A stretch of 36,393 nucleotides of DNA from Acidobacteriota bacterium (GTDB lineage Bacteria; Acidobacteriota; Polarisedimenticolia; Gp22-AA2). Each line of letters starts with the position of its first letter. Position 1 is the stretch's first letter. The notes under the pieces are model-generated. The model saw only the letters and a program-made list of their open reading frames with translations. It had not been told where the DNA came from and made no database searches. The position numbers and the translations under genes were made by a program. The stretch lies in the NCBI GenBank assembly GCA_003223135.1, contig QHXX01000051.1:1-36393 (forward strand). The letters run 5' to 3'. Shown one piece after another: positions 7,885 through 19,985 of the stretch.

Positions 7885-8468
7885 AGCGCGACCGGAAGAA
7901 CACCCTGCATCGGCGCGCATGGTTCCGTTGGATCCGATCCCGGCCGGCCGAAGGCGACCCGGGAGAACGCTGGGCGGCCGAGGTCCTTCTGCCCCTGCGC
8001 CGCCAGAAGGCCGAGTGCAACGTCGTCTCTCAAGTCATGGCGCGGATCGCAGCCGAGCGCGGCGAGCTGGGCACGGCGAGGCTGTCGCCGCGCGCCCGCC
8101 GTCTGGCCTGGGCCTCGTCGCTCATGCTCGCCTGCGCGTCCCTGGCGTTCCTCGTGTCCACGCTCCTGGTGCTCGTCGGCGGTGGTGACGAAGGCGTGCG
8201 GCAGATCGTCGGGCTGGGGCTGTCGTGCTGGCACGTCCTCGCCTTCTTCGGGCGGCTCGCTGCCGACCTTGGCGCCAGGATCCTCGCCGGTGTCCTGCCG
8301 ATCCTGCGCGCGCTGTGGACCGTTCTTGAAGTCGCGGCCCCGCTCCTGCGCGGAGCCGGTATTGTGGCGGCCGCCGGCGGCGTTCTCTCGATCCTGTTCA
8401 GTGCTTTTGTGTTCGCGGGCGCCCGCAAGACGGCGCCGCGAGTGAACTTTCAGGGAGGAATCCGATGA
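7881..8468 (+). CDS. Membrane protein, candidate anti-sigma factor
   Basis: A 195-residue protein between an ECF sigma factor and a membrane protein. It overlaps both by ATGA and has good Shine-Dalgarno GGAGAG 6 bases upstream. The N-terminal 80 residues are soluble and basic (ERWAAEVLLPLRRQKAECNVVSQVMARIAAERGEL), and hydrophobic segments follow at about 85-108, 116-133, 140-150 and 155-177. The position and the cytosolic-domain-plus-membrane layout fit an anti-sigma factor that holds the upstream sigma at the membrane. However, I see no HxxxCxxC zinc anti-sigma motif and do not recognise the family, so the function is inference. Confidence 0.8.
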   Translation: MKRDRKNTLHRRAWFRWIRSRPAEGDPGERWAAEVLLPLRRQKAECNVVSQVMARIAAERGELGTARLSPRARRLAWASSLMLACASLAFLVSTLLVLVGGGDEGVRQIVGLGLSCWHVLAFFGRLAADLGARILAGVLPILRALWTVLEVAAPLLRGAGIVAAAGGVLSILFSAFVFAGARKTAPRVNFQGGIR

Positions 8469-9553
8469 AGCCACGCGTCCTGCCACGCGCCCTTGCGGCC
8501 GTCATCACGGCGGCCCTCTGTCTCAGCATCGTCCCGGAGGCCGTGGCGCAGCGGGGACGCGCCGAGAGCGCGGCGAAGCCCGCCGCCCCGGCGCCGGGGC
8601 AGGAGAGCGGGCGCGAGCCGCGACGCCACCACGTCCGCGTCGGCGACGGCACACCGATGGTCGCGATCTCCGACGATGCCTACGTGCCCAAGGGATCGGT
8701 GCATCACGACGACATCGTGGCCATCCTGGGAAACGCGCGGGTGGAGGGCGAAGTCACCGGCGACGTCGTGGTGATCATGGGCCACCTGGACATCAGCGGA
8801 AAGGTGCACGGGGACGTCGTCGGAATCATGTCGCCCACGCACATCGAGGACACCGCCGTGATCGAGGGCGATCTGGTGAGCGTCGGCGGGCCGCTCGAAC
8901 GCGCCACCGGCAGCCGCGTCGACGGTCAGGAAGTGAAGCTGAACTTCATGGACTTCATTCCCTTCATGAAGGGTGGCTGGGCGGGGCTCTGGAGACTGAT
9001 CTTCGTCCTCAAGCTGATCTCCCTCTCGCTGCTGTTCCTGGCCATTCTCCTGATCACCGCGCTCGTCCCGCGCCGCCTATCGGTCATCGCGGCGGCCTTC
9101 CCGGGTCGGTGGGGAATGGCGATCCTCGTCGGTCTGCTCGGCTACTGTGTGACGACGGTGCTGTTCGTCATCCTGTTCTGCACCCTCATCGGGATACCTC
9201 TCGCCCTGGGCCTTCTATTCGCGGCGAAGGGGATCAAATGGCTCGGTCTCGCGGCCCTCTTCTTCCTGATGGGCCAGACGATAGGTCGGAACGTCTTCAA
9301 GCGCGACCTGTCGCACTTCGCCGCGGTCCTCGGCGGCTTCGCGGTGTACGCCCTGATCTCCCTCGTGCCGATCTTCGGCGCCGTAGTCTCGACCGTCGTG
9401 AGCGTCTTGGCGCTCGGCATCGCCATCCTGACCCGGTTCGGATCCGAGGAGGGCTGGAGAAAGACCGGTGCGCCCCCGGCGCTGAACGTCACGGCACCCC
9501 CCGCGTCCTCCGCCGGCCCGCCGCCGGTCTATTCTCCGCTGCCGGGGAGCTGA
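8465..9553 (+). CDS. Bactofilin-like beta-helix protein with signal peptide and transmembrane C-terminus
   Basis: A 362-residue protein with a clear signal peptide (MKPRVLPRALAAVITAALCLS...EAVAQ). A short repetitive beta-helix region of polymer-forming (bactofilin-like) type follows, about residues 60-150, with recurring Gly-Asp-Val turns (DDIVAILGNARVEGEVTGD, VVVIMGHLDISGKVHGD, VVGIMSPTHIEDTAVIEGD). About five hydrophobic segments then follow, in blocks near residues 178-205, 213-270 and 282-325. The beta-helix would sit outside the cytoplasm. It is last in the sigma operon and overlaps the preceding gene by ATGA, with a strong Shine-Dalgarno (AGGGAGGA). It is probably a scaffold or sensing membrane protein regulated by the sigma factor; no enzyme motif is seen. 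It converges with the receptor gene after 22 bases. Confidence 0.85.
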   Translation: MKPRVLPRALAAVITAALCLSIVPEAVAQRGRAESAAKPAAPAPGQESGREPRRHHVRVGDGTPMVAISDDAYVPKGSVHHDDIVAILGNARVEGEVTGDVVVIMGHLDISGKVHGDVVGIMSPTHIEDTAVIEGDLVSVGGPLERATGSRVDGQEVKLNFMDFIPFMKGGWAGLWRLIFVLKLISLSLLFLAILLITALVPRRLSVIAAAFPGRWGMAILVGLLGYCVTTVLFVILFCTLIGIPLALGLLFAAKGIKWLGLAALFFLMGQTIGRNVFKRDLSHFAAVLGGFAVYALISLVPIFGAVVSTVVSVLALGIAILTRFGSEEGWRKTGAPPALNVTAPPASSAGPPPVYSPLPGS

Positions 9554-9575
9554 GGCGCACCCGGCTGTCGTGTCT

Positions 9576-11873
9576 CTAGAACTCCGTTTTGAGGCTGAAC
9601 ACCGGCAGGAACGGACACTGGTAGAAGACCGTCTCGTAGAACGCTCCCGCCGATGGGTCGAATGTGAGGTCGATGCTTCGGACGTTGGGCCGGTTGAGGA
9701 CGTTGAGGAGATCGAGTCGGAAGCCGAGACGACCCCAGGAGGCCGGGAGCGCACGCTCCAGGCGCAGATCCAGCCTCTCGTAGGCCGGCAGGCGCGCGCC
9801 GTTCAGTCGGCCCAGGACCACGCCGTAATCGACGCCGTTCGTCCAGGGTCGGAGCGGCGTGTAGGGCAGGCCGCTCGCGTACCGGAAGGCCGCACCCGCC
9901 TCCCAGCCTCGCCCCAGGCGCCGTCGCCCGGATAGCCCGAGGCTGTGCCTCTGGTCAGTGTTTCGAGGCGACACGATCCCCTCCTTGTCCTGCGTGGCCT
10001 CGAGGTACGCGTAATTCGCCTGCCAGCTCCAGGGACCCGGGCTCCTGCGCTCCAGCGTGATCTCGGCGCCCAGTGCCCGGGCGCTGTCGAAGCGGGTGAC
10101 CCGCTCCTCTAGCTCCACGAAGCGGTTCACCGCCTCGCCGATCGAATCCTTCAGGTCCTTTCTGTATCCTTCGACGACGAGCCGTGTTCCATTCTTCGAG
10201 GAGACTTCGAAGCCCGCTATCAAGTGGTCGGCCACCTGCATCCCGATCGGGTCGCCCGCGGCCAGGAAGACTTGCTCCTGCCGCGGGAACTGCACGAAGC
10301 GCCCCGCCGCGCATCGCAGCGTCACACCGCCCCCGGGACCGACTTCGAGACTGAACCGCGGGCTCAGGGCGCTCTCGCCGGTCCATGAGGAATGGTCGGC
10401 GCGCGCGCCGTAGCGCAGTGTCACGTTGTCGGCCGGCCGCCAGATATCCTCTACGAACGCGGACGCTCGATCGGCGCGGTAGTCGAGGTCGCTCGGCAGG
10501 AGGACGATGCCATTGAAGACCGAGCCGGTCATCCCGCCCAGGACCCTCTCGAGCGCGAGACCGCCGTTGAGCCTGTGTGCCGGGCCCAGAATTCTGAGGA
10601 GCGAGATTCTCAGGTCCTGCCGTCGCTGCTGCTGATCGAACGACTCTCCGCCCGTGACGCTCGAGGCGACCGAGAGGCCCGAGTCCGCCGCCTGCACGCG
10701 CAGGAGCGTTTCCGGATCGAGCGCAAGCTCGAGCCTTGCGCGCAACCCGCGGCTGACGCTCGACATGGCCGCGCGGGCGGATGACCCAAGATCCTCCCGG
10801 TAGTCGTTGCCTGCCTCCAGAAGCGCTAGCTCGAGCTTCCCGCCGTTCGTGAACGGCATGCGTAGGGCGCCGAACAGATCGTGGAACGCGACACCGTCCG
10901 TCGCGTCGCCGGCCACGCGTTCGTCGTACAGACCCAGGTCGCTGAAGCGTCCGGAGAAGACCCAGGAGCCGTCGCCGGCCGGCCCGAAGAGGGCGGCATG
11001 CGCGAGCATCGAGCCGATCCCGGCCGTGCCAGTGGCGCGTCCGGGACGGGCGTCACGCGTCGACAGGTCGATGACGCCCGCGAGAGCATCTCCGTACTCC
11101 ACCGAAAAGCCGCCCGTCGCGACCTGCACCGTGTCCACGAGGTCGCCGTTCAGGGCGCCGGCGCTGCCGGCTCCGCCCCCGAAGTGGTAGGCGTACGGCA
11201 GGGGTTGGCCGTCCAGCAGAACGGCGGTTTCCGTCGCGTCGCCGCCGCGCACGCGCATCTCCGACTTGAAATCGTCCGCCGGAGCAATCCCGGCCCGGCC
11301 GGCGATCGCCCGGAACGGGTCCCCGAGCGCCGCGGGAGGGCTCGCGAAGGCGTCGCGTCCCAGGACGATCCGCGATAGCCCGGGGCCTGCATCGACCCCG
11401 CCGCCGCTCACCGTGATCCGCTCCGACACCAGGGGCTCCAGATCGGAATCCACGCGCAGATCCGAACCGGCGTCGAGGAGGATCGGAGCAAGCGTGCGCC
11501 CCGCGTGGTCCTCTCCCGCGAAGATGAGGACGTAGACGCCGGGTGGGACCTCGTCGAAGCGGTACTCACCGGAGGCGTCCGTGAGCGTGCCTCGGCCCGA
11601 CTCAGGGCGCGGAGCGTCGGGCGCCTGGGTTCGGGGGAGCGACGCGGGCAGGACCGGGGACGGGGCCTGGCGTTGGGCCCGGAGCGTCACGCGCACCGCG
11701 GCGATCGGTGTCTGCCCGGCCCGATCGGTGACCCGTCCGCCGATCGACCCGCGCGTCTCTCCGGCGCGGATGTCGGGCGATCCTGTCACGATCAGAAGAA
11801 GAAGGGCTCCGGCGCATCTCGTCGCGCGGTCGCCCCGCGCGTCGAGCAGCGCGCCTCCCCTGTCGCCGGCCAC
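9576..11873 (-). CDS. TonB-dependent outer-membrane receptor with carboxypeptidase-regulatory-like domain
   Basis: A 765-residue outer-membrane protein. After a signal peptide (AGALLLLIVTGSPDIRAG) comes a carboxypeptidase regulatory-like Ig fold, about residues 45-130 (GSIGGRVTDRAGQTPIAAVRVTLRA, then TDASGEYRFDEVPPGVYVLIF). Next is a plug domain, about 145-280 (FKSEMRVRGGDATETAVLLDGQPLPYAYHFGG; DTVQVATGGFSVEYGDALAGVIDLSTR), then a beta-barrel ending in an aromatic residue (VFSLKTEF). Such receptors import large substrates energised by TonB; the substrate is unknown. I chose GTG 11873 over ATG 11948 because GGGAGGGG lies 7 bases before it and a TATATT -10 lies downstream of the ATG. No clear TonB box was found, which is common in this type. 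Confidence 0.9.
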   Translation of the reverse strand: MAGDRGGALLDARGDRATRCAGALLLLIVTGSPDIRAGETRGSIGGRVTDRAGQTPIAAVRVTLRAQRQAPSPVLPASLPRTQAPDAPRPESGRGTLTDASGEYRFDEVPPGVYVLIFAGEDHAGRTLAPILLDAGSDLRVDSDLEPLVSERITVSGGGVDAGPGLSRIVLGRDAFASPPAALGDPFRAIAGRAGIAPADDFKSEMRVRGGDATETAVLLDGQPLPYAYHFGGGAGSAGALNGDLVDTVQVATGGFSVEYGDALAGVIDLSTRDARPGRATGTAGIGSMLAHAALFGPAGDGSWVFSGRFSDLGLYDERVAGDATDGVAFHDLFGALRMPFTNGGKLELALLEAGNDYREDLGSSARAAMSSVSRGLRARLELALDPETLLRVQAADSGLSVASSVTGGESFDQQQRRQDLRISLLRILGPAHRLNGGLALERVLGGMTGSVFNGIVLLPSDLDYRADRASAFVEDIWRPADNVTLRYGARADHSSWTGESALSPRFSLEVGPGGGVTLRCAAGRFVQFPRQEQVFLAAGDPIGMQVADHLIAGFEVSSKNGTRLVVEGYRKDLKDSIGEAVNRFVELEERVTRFDSARALGAEITLERRSPGPWSWQANYAYLEATQDKEGIVSPRNTDQRHSLGLSGRRRLGRGWEAGAAFRYASGLPYTPLRPWTNGVDYGVVLGRLNGARLPAYERLDLRLERALPASWGRLGFRLDLLNVLNRPNVRSIDLTFDPSAGAFYETVFYQCPFLPVFSLKTEF

Positions 11874-11919
11874 GTCGGGTCCCCTCCCTGCCCCCGCCCT
11901 CGAGCCGGGAGCCGACCTG

Positions 11920-11925
11920 AATATA
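11920..11925 (-). promoter_or_regulatory. -10 element (TATATT) of the TonB-dependent receptor gene
   Basis: On the minus strand TATATT lies 46 bases before GTG 11873. The leader would carry the strong GGGAGGGG Shine-Dalgarno. This supports the GTG start over the ATG at 11948. Confidence 0.45.
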
Positions 11926-12010
11926 GGTCGCGCTCCACGACCGTTCACTCGCGCGGGAGGGCGATATCCGGCGGCGTGGACCAGGACGCCCTGTGATCAC
12001 GGAGGCGAGG

Positions 12011-12037
12011 GGCCAATCACGAACGCGTGATCGGGCC
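12011..12037. repeat. Inverted repeat downstream of boxB
   Basis: ATCACG-AACG-CGTGAT (12016-12031) is flanked by GGCC on each side, giving a bulged 10-pair hairpin. It lies 37 bases past the boxB stop codon, on the side where a terminator is expected, but no T-tract follows. It could be a weak terminator or an operator. Confidence 0.35.
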
Positions 12038-12073
12038 ACCGGAGCCGCGGGAGGTCGGGGACGGGGTCTGAAC

Positions 12074-13479
<1,406 letters not shown>

Positions 13480-13480
<1 letters not shown>

Positions 13481-15156
13481 CACGTTCTCCTCCAGTCGAA
13501 GGAGGGGCGAGAGGGCTTCCCGTAGCACCTGAGGGCCCCCTGGTCGCCTGTCGCGTTCGGTCTCTGGAAGATCCAGTTCTGCCACGCCGACAGGCGACCG
13601 AAGATCTTCGTCGGCATCGACTCGGGGCCGGGGAAACGCAGCGATGCCTCCATCCCGGTCAGCGCGTCGGGAGACAGAGAGGTGCGCTCCTCGATCGCCA
13701 CGCGGATCTCGTCCGCGTAGTCGATCTCGTCGGCCGCCACCGTGACGATGCCCGCCTCGGCGGCGCCCCGCGCGTCGAATCGCGACCGCTCCCCCGTCTC
13801 GACCCCCTTCAGGAGACTCTGCAGCGCCTCCGCCCGCTGGAGGAAACGCGTCTCGAGACGCGTCAGCCCGTGCCCCATCGGCAGGGCCCCGAAATTGAGA
13901 GGCGACAGGCCGAGGATCACCGGCCGGTCCGGATCATCCAGGGCGTAGGTCCGGTCGCACGCCAGCGCGGTCTCCAGGAGCGAACCGGTCAAGCACGACC
14001 CCGGCTCGACGAGCGCGAAGAGGCTGCGGGCGCTGACGTCGAGACGCCGCAGAGTCCGGGCAGCCATCAAGATGATTTCGCGCGCGAACCAGTCCGACGC
14101 CGACAGGTCCGCGATCGCCGTGTCGTGGGCGGCCACCAGCTCGGAGTCCCCCTCCGTCTTGAAGAGCCAGAGACCGATCTCCTCCTCGTTGAAGCGCAGG
14201 CGGCAGACGGCATCGTCCAGCTCGCGGAACAGGCGCAGCATCCAGGATCCGCTCCCCTGCCGGCGGAGCGCCGCGGCGTCTCCCGGGGGCGGTCCTTCCG
14301 GCCCCTTCAGCCGGATGGTCGCCGTGCGACCCTTTCGGTCCATTGCGACGTGCACGAGCGAGTAGGCGATGTCCCCTGCGCCGACCATGACGTTCAACGG
14401 CGCAAGACCGACACCGGGCCCGCTCTTTCGAGGCGACGCGGCGGCCAGACGCGCGAGGCGATCCCTCACCAGCTCGTCGAAGCGGCTCTTCGGGGCGATG
14501 TCGTCCACGAGCCTCCAGTCCCGGGCCCGCTGGCCCTTGACCCCCTCCGCCGTGGTGCAGAAGACATCGGCGTGATCGCGGCGCACCCTCCGCTTGTCCA
14601 CCAGCCGCGTCAGCCCGCCGGTCCCCGGAAGGACGCCGAGGAGCGGCACCTCGGGCAGGCTCACCGCGGAGCTTCCGTCGTCGACCAGGAGGATCTCGTC
14701 GCAGGCGAGCGCCAGCTCGTAGCCGCCTCCCGCCGTGACGCCGTTGCAGGCCGCCAGGTATCGCTGCCCGGACTGGGCGCAGGCCTCTTCGATCGCGAGG
14801 CGCGTCTCGTTGGTGAACTTGCAGAAGTTCACCTTGAAGGCGTGCGACGACGAAGCCAGCATGTGGATGTTGGCCCCGGCCGAGAAGACGCGGTCCTTCC
14901 CCGAGACGATCGCCACCGCCCGGACCTCCGGGTGCTCGAAGCGCAGGCGCTGCACCGCGTCCTGGAGCTCGATATCAACGCCCAGGTCGTACGAGTTCAG
15001 CTTCAGGACGTACCCGGGCCGGAGAGGCTGGTTCTCCTTGACGTCCCAGACGATGCGGGCCACCTCACCCTGAACCTCCAACCGCCAGTGCACGTACCTG
15101 TCGGGTGCCGTCTCGAACGAGATGGGTGCCTGCGCCGCGGCCTGTGCCTGTTCCAT
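13480..15156 (-). CDS. boxC: Benzoyl-CoA dihydrodiol (2,3-epoxybenzoyl-CoA) lyase BoxC
   Basis: A 558-residue enzyme with a crotonase fold, which cleaves the ring of 2,3-epoxybenzoyl-CoA hydrolytically, releasing formate and giving 3,4-dehydroadipyl-CoA semialdehyde. The crotonase oxyanion region is AVAIVSGKDRVFSAGANIHMLA, and GVTAGGGYELALACDEILLVDD carries the active-site Glu. PEVPLLGVLPGTGGLTRLVDKR is the following crotonase signature. The C-terminal half is a second, degenerate crotonase-like domain. It is the first gene of the boxCB pair. The next enzyme of the route, BoxD, is not present, and the nearby aldehyde dehydrogenase at 5699 is not obviously it. The promoter looks leaderless. 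Confidence 0.95.
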
Positions 15157-15164
15157 GGGACGGC

Positions 15165-15170
15165 ATTATA
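15165..15170 (-). promoter_or_regulatory. -10 element (TATAAT) of boxCB, leaderless spacing
   Basis: A perfect TATAAT on the minus strand ends 8 bases before the boxC ATG. There is no Shine-Dalgarno between them. Confidence 0.6.
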
Positions 15171-15227
15171 GTACGCCGCCGCCGCGCATCCTGCCGCATG
15201 CCCCGGAACGTGCGCGGGAAGAACCCG

Positions 15228-15236
15228 TGGTAGCAT
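15228..15236 (+). promoter_or_regulatory. Extended -10 (TGGTAGCAT) of cstA, leaderless spacing
   Basis: TG-G-TAGCAT ends 6 bases before the cstA ATG, with no Shine-Dalgarno between them. Confidence 0.5.
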
Positions 15237-15242
15237 CAAACG

Positions 15243-17069
<1,827 letters not shown>

Positions 17070-18142
17070 GGCCCGCCACCCGCGCTCGCGCCCGAGGTCA
17101 TTTGCTTCATGAACGGGATCGCGCGGGACATCAGGCCGCGGTTGGTGGCGAGCAGCGCATAGTGGCCGCGGTTCATCCAGTGGATCGGCGGGCGGCCCCA
17201 GGCGCGCCACAGGCGGCGCACCGAGGCGGGGAGCATGATCCGATCATAGCGGCCGGCGATCAGCAGGATGCGCTCCTTCGCGACCAGGGGCCGGAACGCC
17301 GCCGGCGAGATGACCCTCCAGGCGCGGGACAGCTTCGCGCGGTCGAGCATCCCGCAGGCCTCCAGGTCTTCGCGGATGTTACGGCCCAGGGGCGTGTCCA
17401 GGATCGGCGAGACCGGCGAGTCGCCCGCCCCTCCCAGGACCGCGAACGCCCAATCGTCGCGCACCGCGGCCATGATCCCGGCGAGATAGCCGCCCAGCGA
17501 GTAACCGAAGACGCCTATCGTGCGGTGCCCCCCGGCGCGCAGCCAGTTGGCCGCCCCGATCATGTCGATGACTCCCTGCCGGAAAGCCTCGACGGTCAAG
17601 ACCACGTCGGCCGAGACCACGAGCTCGCCGCTGTAAGTGCCCGGCGGCGTCCGCTCGAAGTGCAGCGGGTGCGCCACGAACGCCACGGAGAACCCGGCGC
17701 GCACGAACGGCCGGACATACAGGTGCTCGATCGTCCGGAGCGTCTTATGCGCCCAGCCGTGGCTGATGATCACGACCGGGGCACCCGGCGCCCTTCGATT
17801 GCGGTAGAGCCGCCCGACCGCCAGGTTCGTCTCGGGGAACTTCATCGGGTGGAGCGTCGGAAACGTGAAACGGACGACTTCCGCGCCGGCGATGTGACCG
17901 ACCGCGCGCTGCTCGACCCGCGGGACGATGCCGTCTCCGTGATAGAACAGGGATGGATTCTCGAAATAGGCGGGGACGTCCAGTGATCGCCAGGCGTCTC
18001 CCTCGGTCGCCAGGATCCGACCCCGACGATAGGTAATCTTGTACCATACGCGGAAATTGTCGAAGTGGACGTTCAGCGCTTTCCACAAACGCGCCGGGGC
18101 GCTGCGGGGCGAACGGGCGATGATCCTGTTCATGCGAAAAAA

Positions 18143-18151
18143 ATTCTAGCA
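18143..18151 (-). promoter_or_regulatory. Extended -10 (TGCTAGAAT) of the alpha/beta hydrolase gene
   Basis: TG-C-TAGAAT on the minus strand ends 9 bases before the ATG at 18133. There is no Shine-Dalgarno, only a T-run. Confidence 0.5.
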
Positions 18152-18161
18152 CGCCGACGCG

Positions 18162-19019
18162 ATGGAAAACGTTTCTCACACCCTCGCGGGTTTCGCGCTG
18201 GCGCGCGGCGGTCTCGGAAAGACAACACCCCTCGCGACGACGGCGCTCGTCGGCGGCGCGAACCTCCCCGACATCGATCTCGCCTGGAGCAGCTTCCGGA
18301 GCGCCCTCGTCTATGACCACTACCACCGGGGCTGGACCCACTCGATTCTGGGGTTCCTCGTGCTGACGTCCCTGTGGTGGCTCACCCTCCTCGCCGTCGA
18401 CCGGTGGCTCCTGTCCGGACGGACGGCGGACAGGACGAGTCCTGGGTCCCTCCTCCTCGCGGCGGCGCTCGGGATCGGAAGCCACATCCTCATGGACGGA
18501 GCCGCGCGAGGGCAGTGGCGAGGACCGCTGACAGCAAACATGGGCGTCGCGCTCTTTGTCCTGTATGCGGGCCTCTGCGCCGCTTCGCACCACGCGGCCC
18601 AGGCGCGCATCGCGAGGATGGCCACCGCCCTCCCGGGAGGCACGTCGCGGCAGGTCGCCACGCTGCCCCACCCGGGCGACCCGCTGCGCTGGGAGTGGAT
18701 CATCGCCGACGCATCGTCGGTGCGCCACGGCGTCATAGGCGCGCTGCCGTTCTTCGATTTGGCGGGCGCATCTGGGGCCGTCCTGGCCCGGAACCTCGAC
18801 GCGCCCGCCGTCGAGGCCTTGCTGAAGACCTGTGCCGGCGAGGTGGTCAGCGAGTTCTTCCGCTTCCCGTTCGCGACAATCGAAGAGGGGCCTGACGGTG
18901 GACGGGACGTGGTCGTGCGGGACGCGCGCTACACGCGGCAGGGGCGCGGCTTCGCCGTCTACTCGGCGCGCCTGGGCGCGGACGGGCGCCCGATCATCAA
19001 CCGGGATGAGTGCCCATAA
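18162..19019 (+). CDS. YdjM-family (DUF457) membrane metal-dependent hydrolase
   Basis: A 285-residue inner-membrane protein. MENVSHTLAGFALARGG at the start, DIDLAWSS, HRGWTHSILGFLV and LGIGSHILMDG give the His/Asp-rich motif series of the YdjM/YbcI family of membrane metal-dependent hydrolases. Hydrophobic segments lie around residues 60-83, 100-118 and 128-145. After them is a soluble C-terminal domain (RFPFATIEEG, VVVRDARYTRQGRGFAVYSARL) that such proteins usually keep. The usual tyrosine/glycine/proline-rich motif after the last His-Asp is short here (GAARGQWRG). The start ATG is 28 bases from the divergent hydrolase ATG, and no good -10 for this side is visible. The substrate is unknown; a phospholipid or related membrane lipid is a common guess for the family. 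Confidence 0.8.
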   Translation: MENVSHTLAGFALARGGLGKTTPLATTALVGGANLPDIDLAWSSFRSALVYDHYHRGWTHSILGFLVLTSLWWLTLLAVDRWLLSGRTADRTSPGSLLLAAALGIGSHILMDGAARGQWRGPLTANMGVALFVLYAGLCAASHHAAQARIARMATALPGGTSRQVATLPHPGDPLRWEWIIADASSVRHGVIGALPFFDLAGASGAVLARNLDAPAVEALLKTCAGEVVSEFFRFPFATIEEGPDGGRDVVVRDARYTRQGRGFAVYSARLGADGRPIINRDECP

Positions 19020-19046
19020 GGCGCGCCGCCCGCCGGTCGATCCGGG

Positions 19047-19964
19047 TCAGGTGAGTCTTTCGCTGTAGAAGGTCTCGACCGGCACTTCGGCGATGCGTCT
19101 TTGCACCCGGGCCGCGATCCGATCGAGCTCGTCGTCCGGAATCGGCGTGACGTAAGGCTCGGCGGGGCGCCGCGCCACGGTGTAAACCTGGATCAAGGAG
19201 ATCGCGCCGCCGCCCGCCAGTATCTCCCTCACACGATCGCAGAAGGCGTCGATCTCCCCGGTCGCCGGCCCCTCGCCCCGCACCCTCATGAAAAGGCTCT
19301 GCAGGACGACCGGGCGCACCCGGGCGGCCTCCAGGATGTTCGCCAGCACCTTCGCCAATGGGATCGTCGTGCGGTCGACCAGCCGGTAGTACTCCTCGGT
19401 CCCGGCGTCCAGCTTCAGCCAGAATTCACCGTGGTCCCGGTCCATCAACCGCATCGCTTCCTTGACCTTCGGGCGATCGATAAGAGTCGCGTTCGTCAGT
19501 AGAATCACCTTGAGATCCGGGAAGCCGGCGGTCTTCTTGATGGCCAGGACGTCTTCGACCACCCCCCTGAAGTTCGGATACGAAGGTGGCTCGCCGTCGC
19601 CGGCGAAGGTGATGTCGCGCACCGCGCGGACGGTCTCAGGGATCGACCTGAACTCGGGCCGTTCGAAGAGCGCGCCGCTTTTCGCCTCCCTGAGGATGGC
19701 GATCAGCTCCTGCTTGAGCCGGTCCTCATCCACGCGCCGCACGGCGGGAGGTGTCGTCCGATCGACCTGGCAGTAGATGCAGTCGAAGTTGCAGACCTTG
19801 TCGGGGTTGAGGTTGACGCCTATGGAGATGCCGCGGGCCCGGCGGGACAGGACCGGGTACACGTAGAGGTTCTCGCGGTAGGTCCGCTCGTGACGGGCCA
19901 CCGAGACCACGGGGCTGCCTGGCCCTTCCGTTTTCCGGCCCCCGCTGGCTCCGCTCTTCGGCAT
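19047..19964 (-). CDS. Radical SAM protein (COG0731-type, TYW1-like core)
   Basis: A 305-residue radical S-adenosylmethionine enzyme. The cluster motif CNFDCIYC (Cx3Cx2C) follows ISIGVNLNPDKV, which is typical of the COG0731 group related to the wybutosine enzyme TYW1. FAGDGEPPSYPNF matches the GGE-type SAM-binding motif and VILLTNATLID the next strand. It is predicted to bind a 4Fe-4S cluster and SAM; the substrate is unknown and tRNA modification is only suggested by family. The open frame continues to 21095, antisense to mutY; ATG 19964 is chosen because -10 TATAAT lies 6 bases upstream and a typical N-terminus follows. It is divergent from mutY. Confidence 0.88.
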   Translation of the reverse strand: MPKSGASGGRKTEGPGSPVVSVARHERTYRENLYVYPVLSRRARGISIGVNLNPDKVCNFDCIYCQVDRTTPPAVRRVDEDRLKQELIAILREAKSGALFERPEFRSIPETVRAVRDITFAGDGEPPSYPNFRGVVEDVLAIKKTAGFPDLKVILLTNATLIDRPKVKEAMRLMDRDHGEFWLKLDAGTEEYYRLVDRTTIPLAKVLANILEAARVRPVVLQSLFMRVRGEGPATGEIDAFCDRVREILAGGGAISLIQVYTVARRPAEPYVTPIPDDELDRIAARVQRRIAEVPVETFYSERLT

Positions 19965-19970
19965 GTGATC

Positions 19971-19978
19971 ATTATAAT
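19971..19978. promoter_or_regulatory. Shared palindromic -10 ATTATAAT between the radical SAM gene and mutY
   Basis: ATTATAAT reads TATAAT on both strands. On the plus strand TATAAT (19973-19978) ends 7 bases before mutY GTG 19986. On the minus strand TATAAT (19976-19971) ends 6 bases before the radical SAM ATG 19964. Neither gene has a Shine-Dalgarno. Confidence 0.6.
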
Positions 19979-19985
19979 CGGCGTC

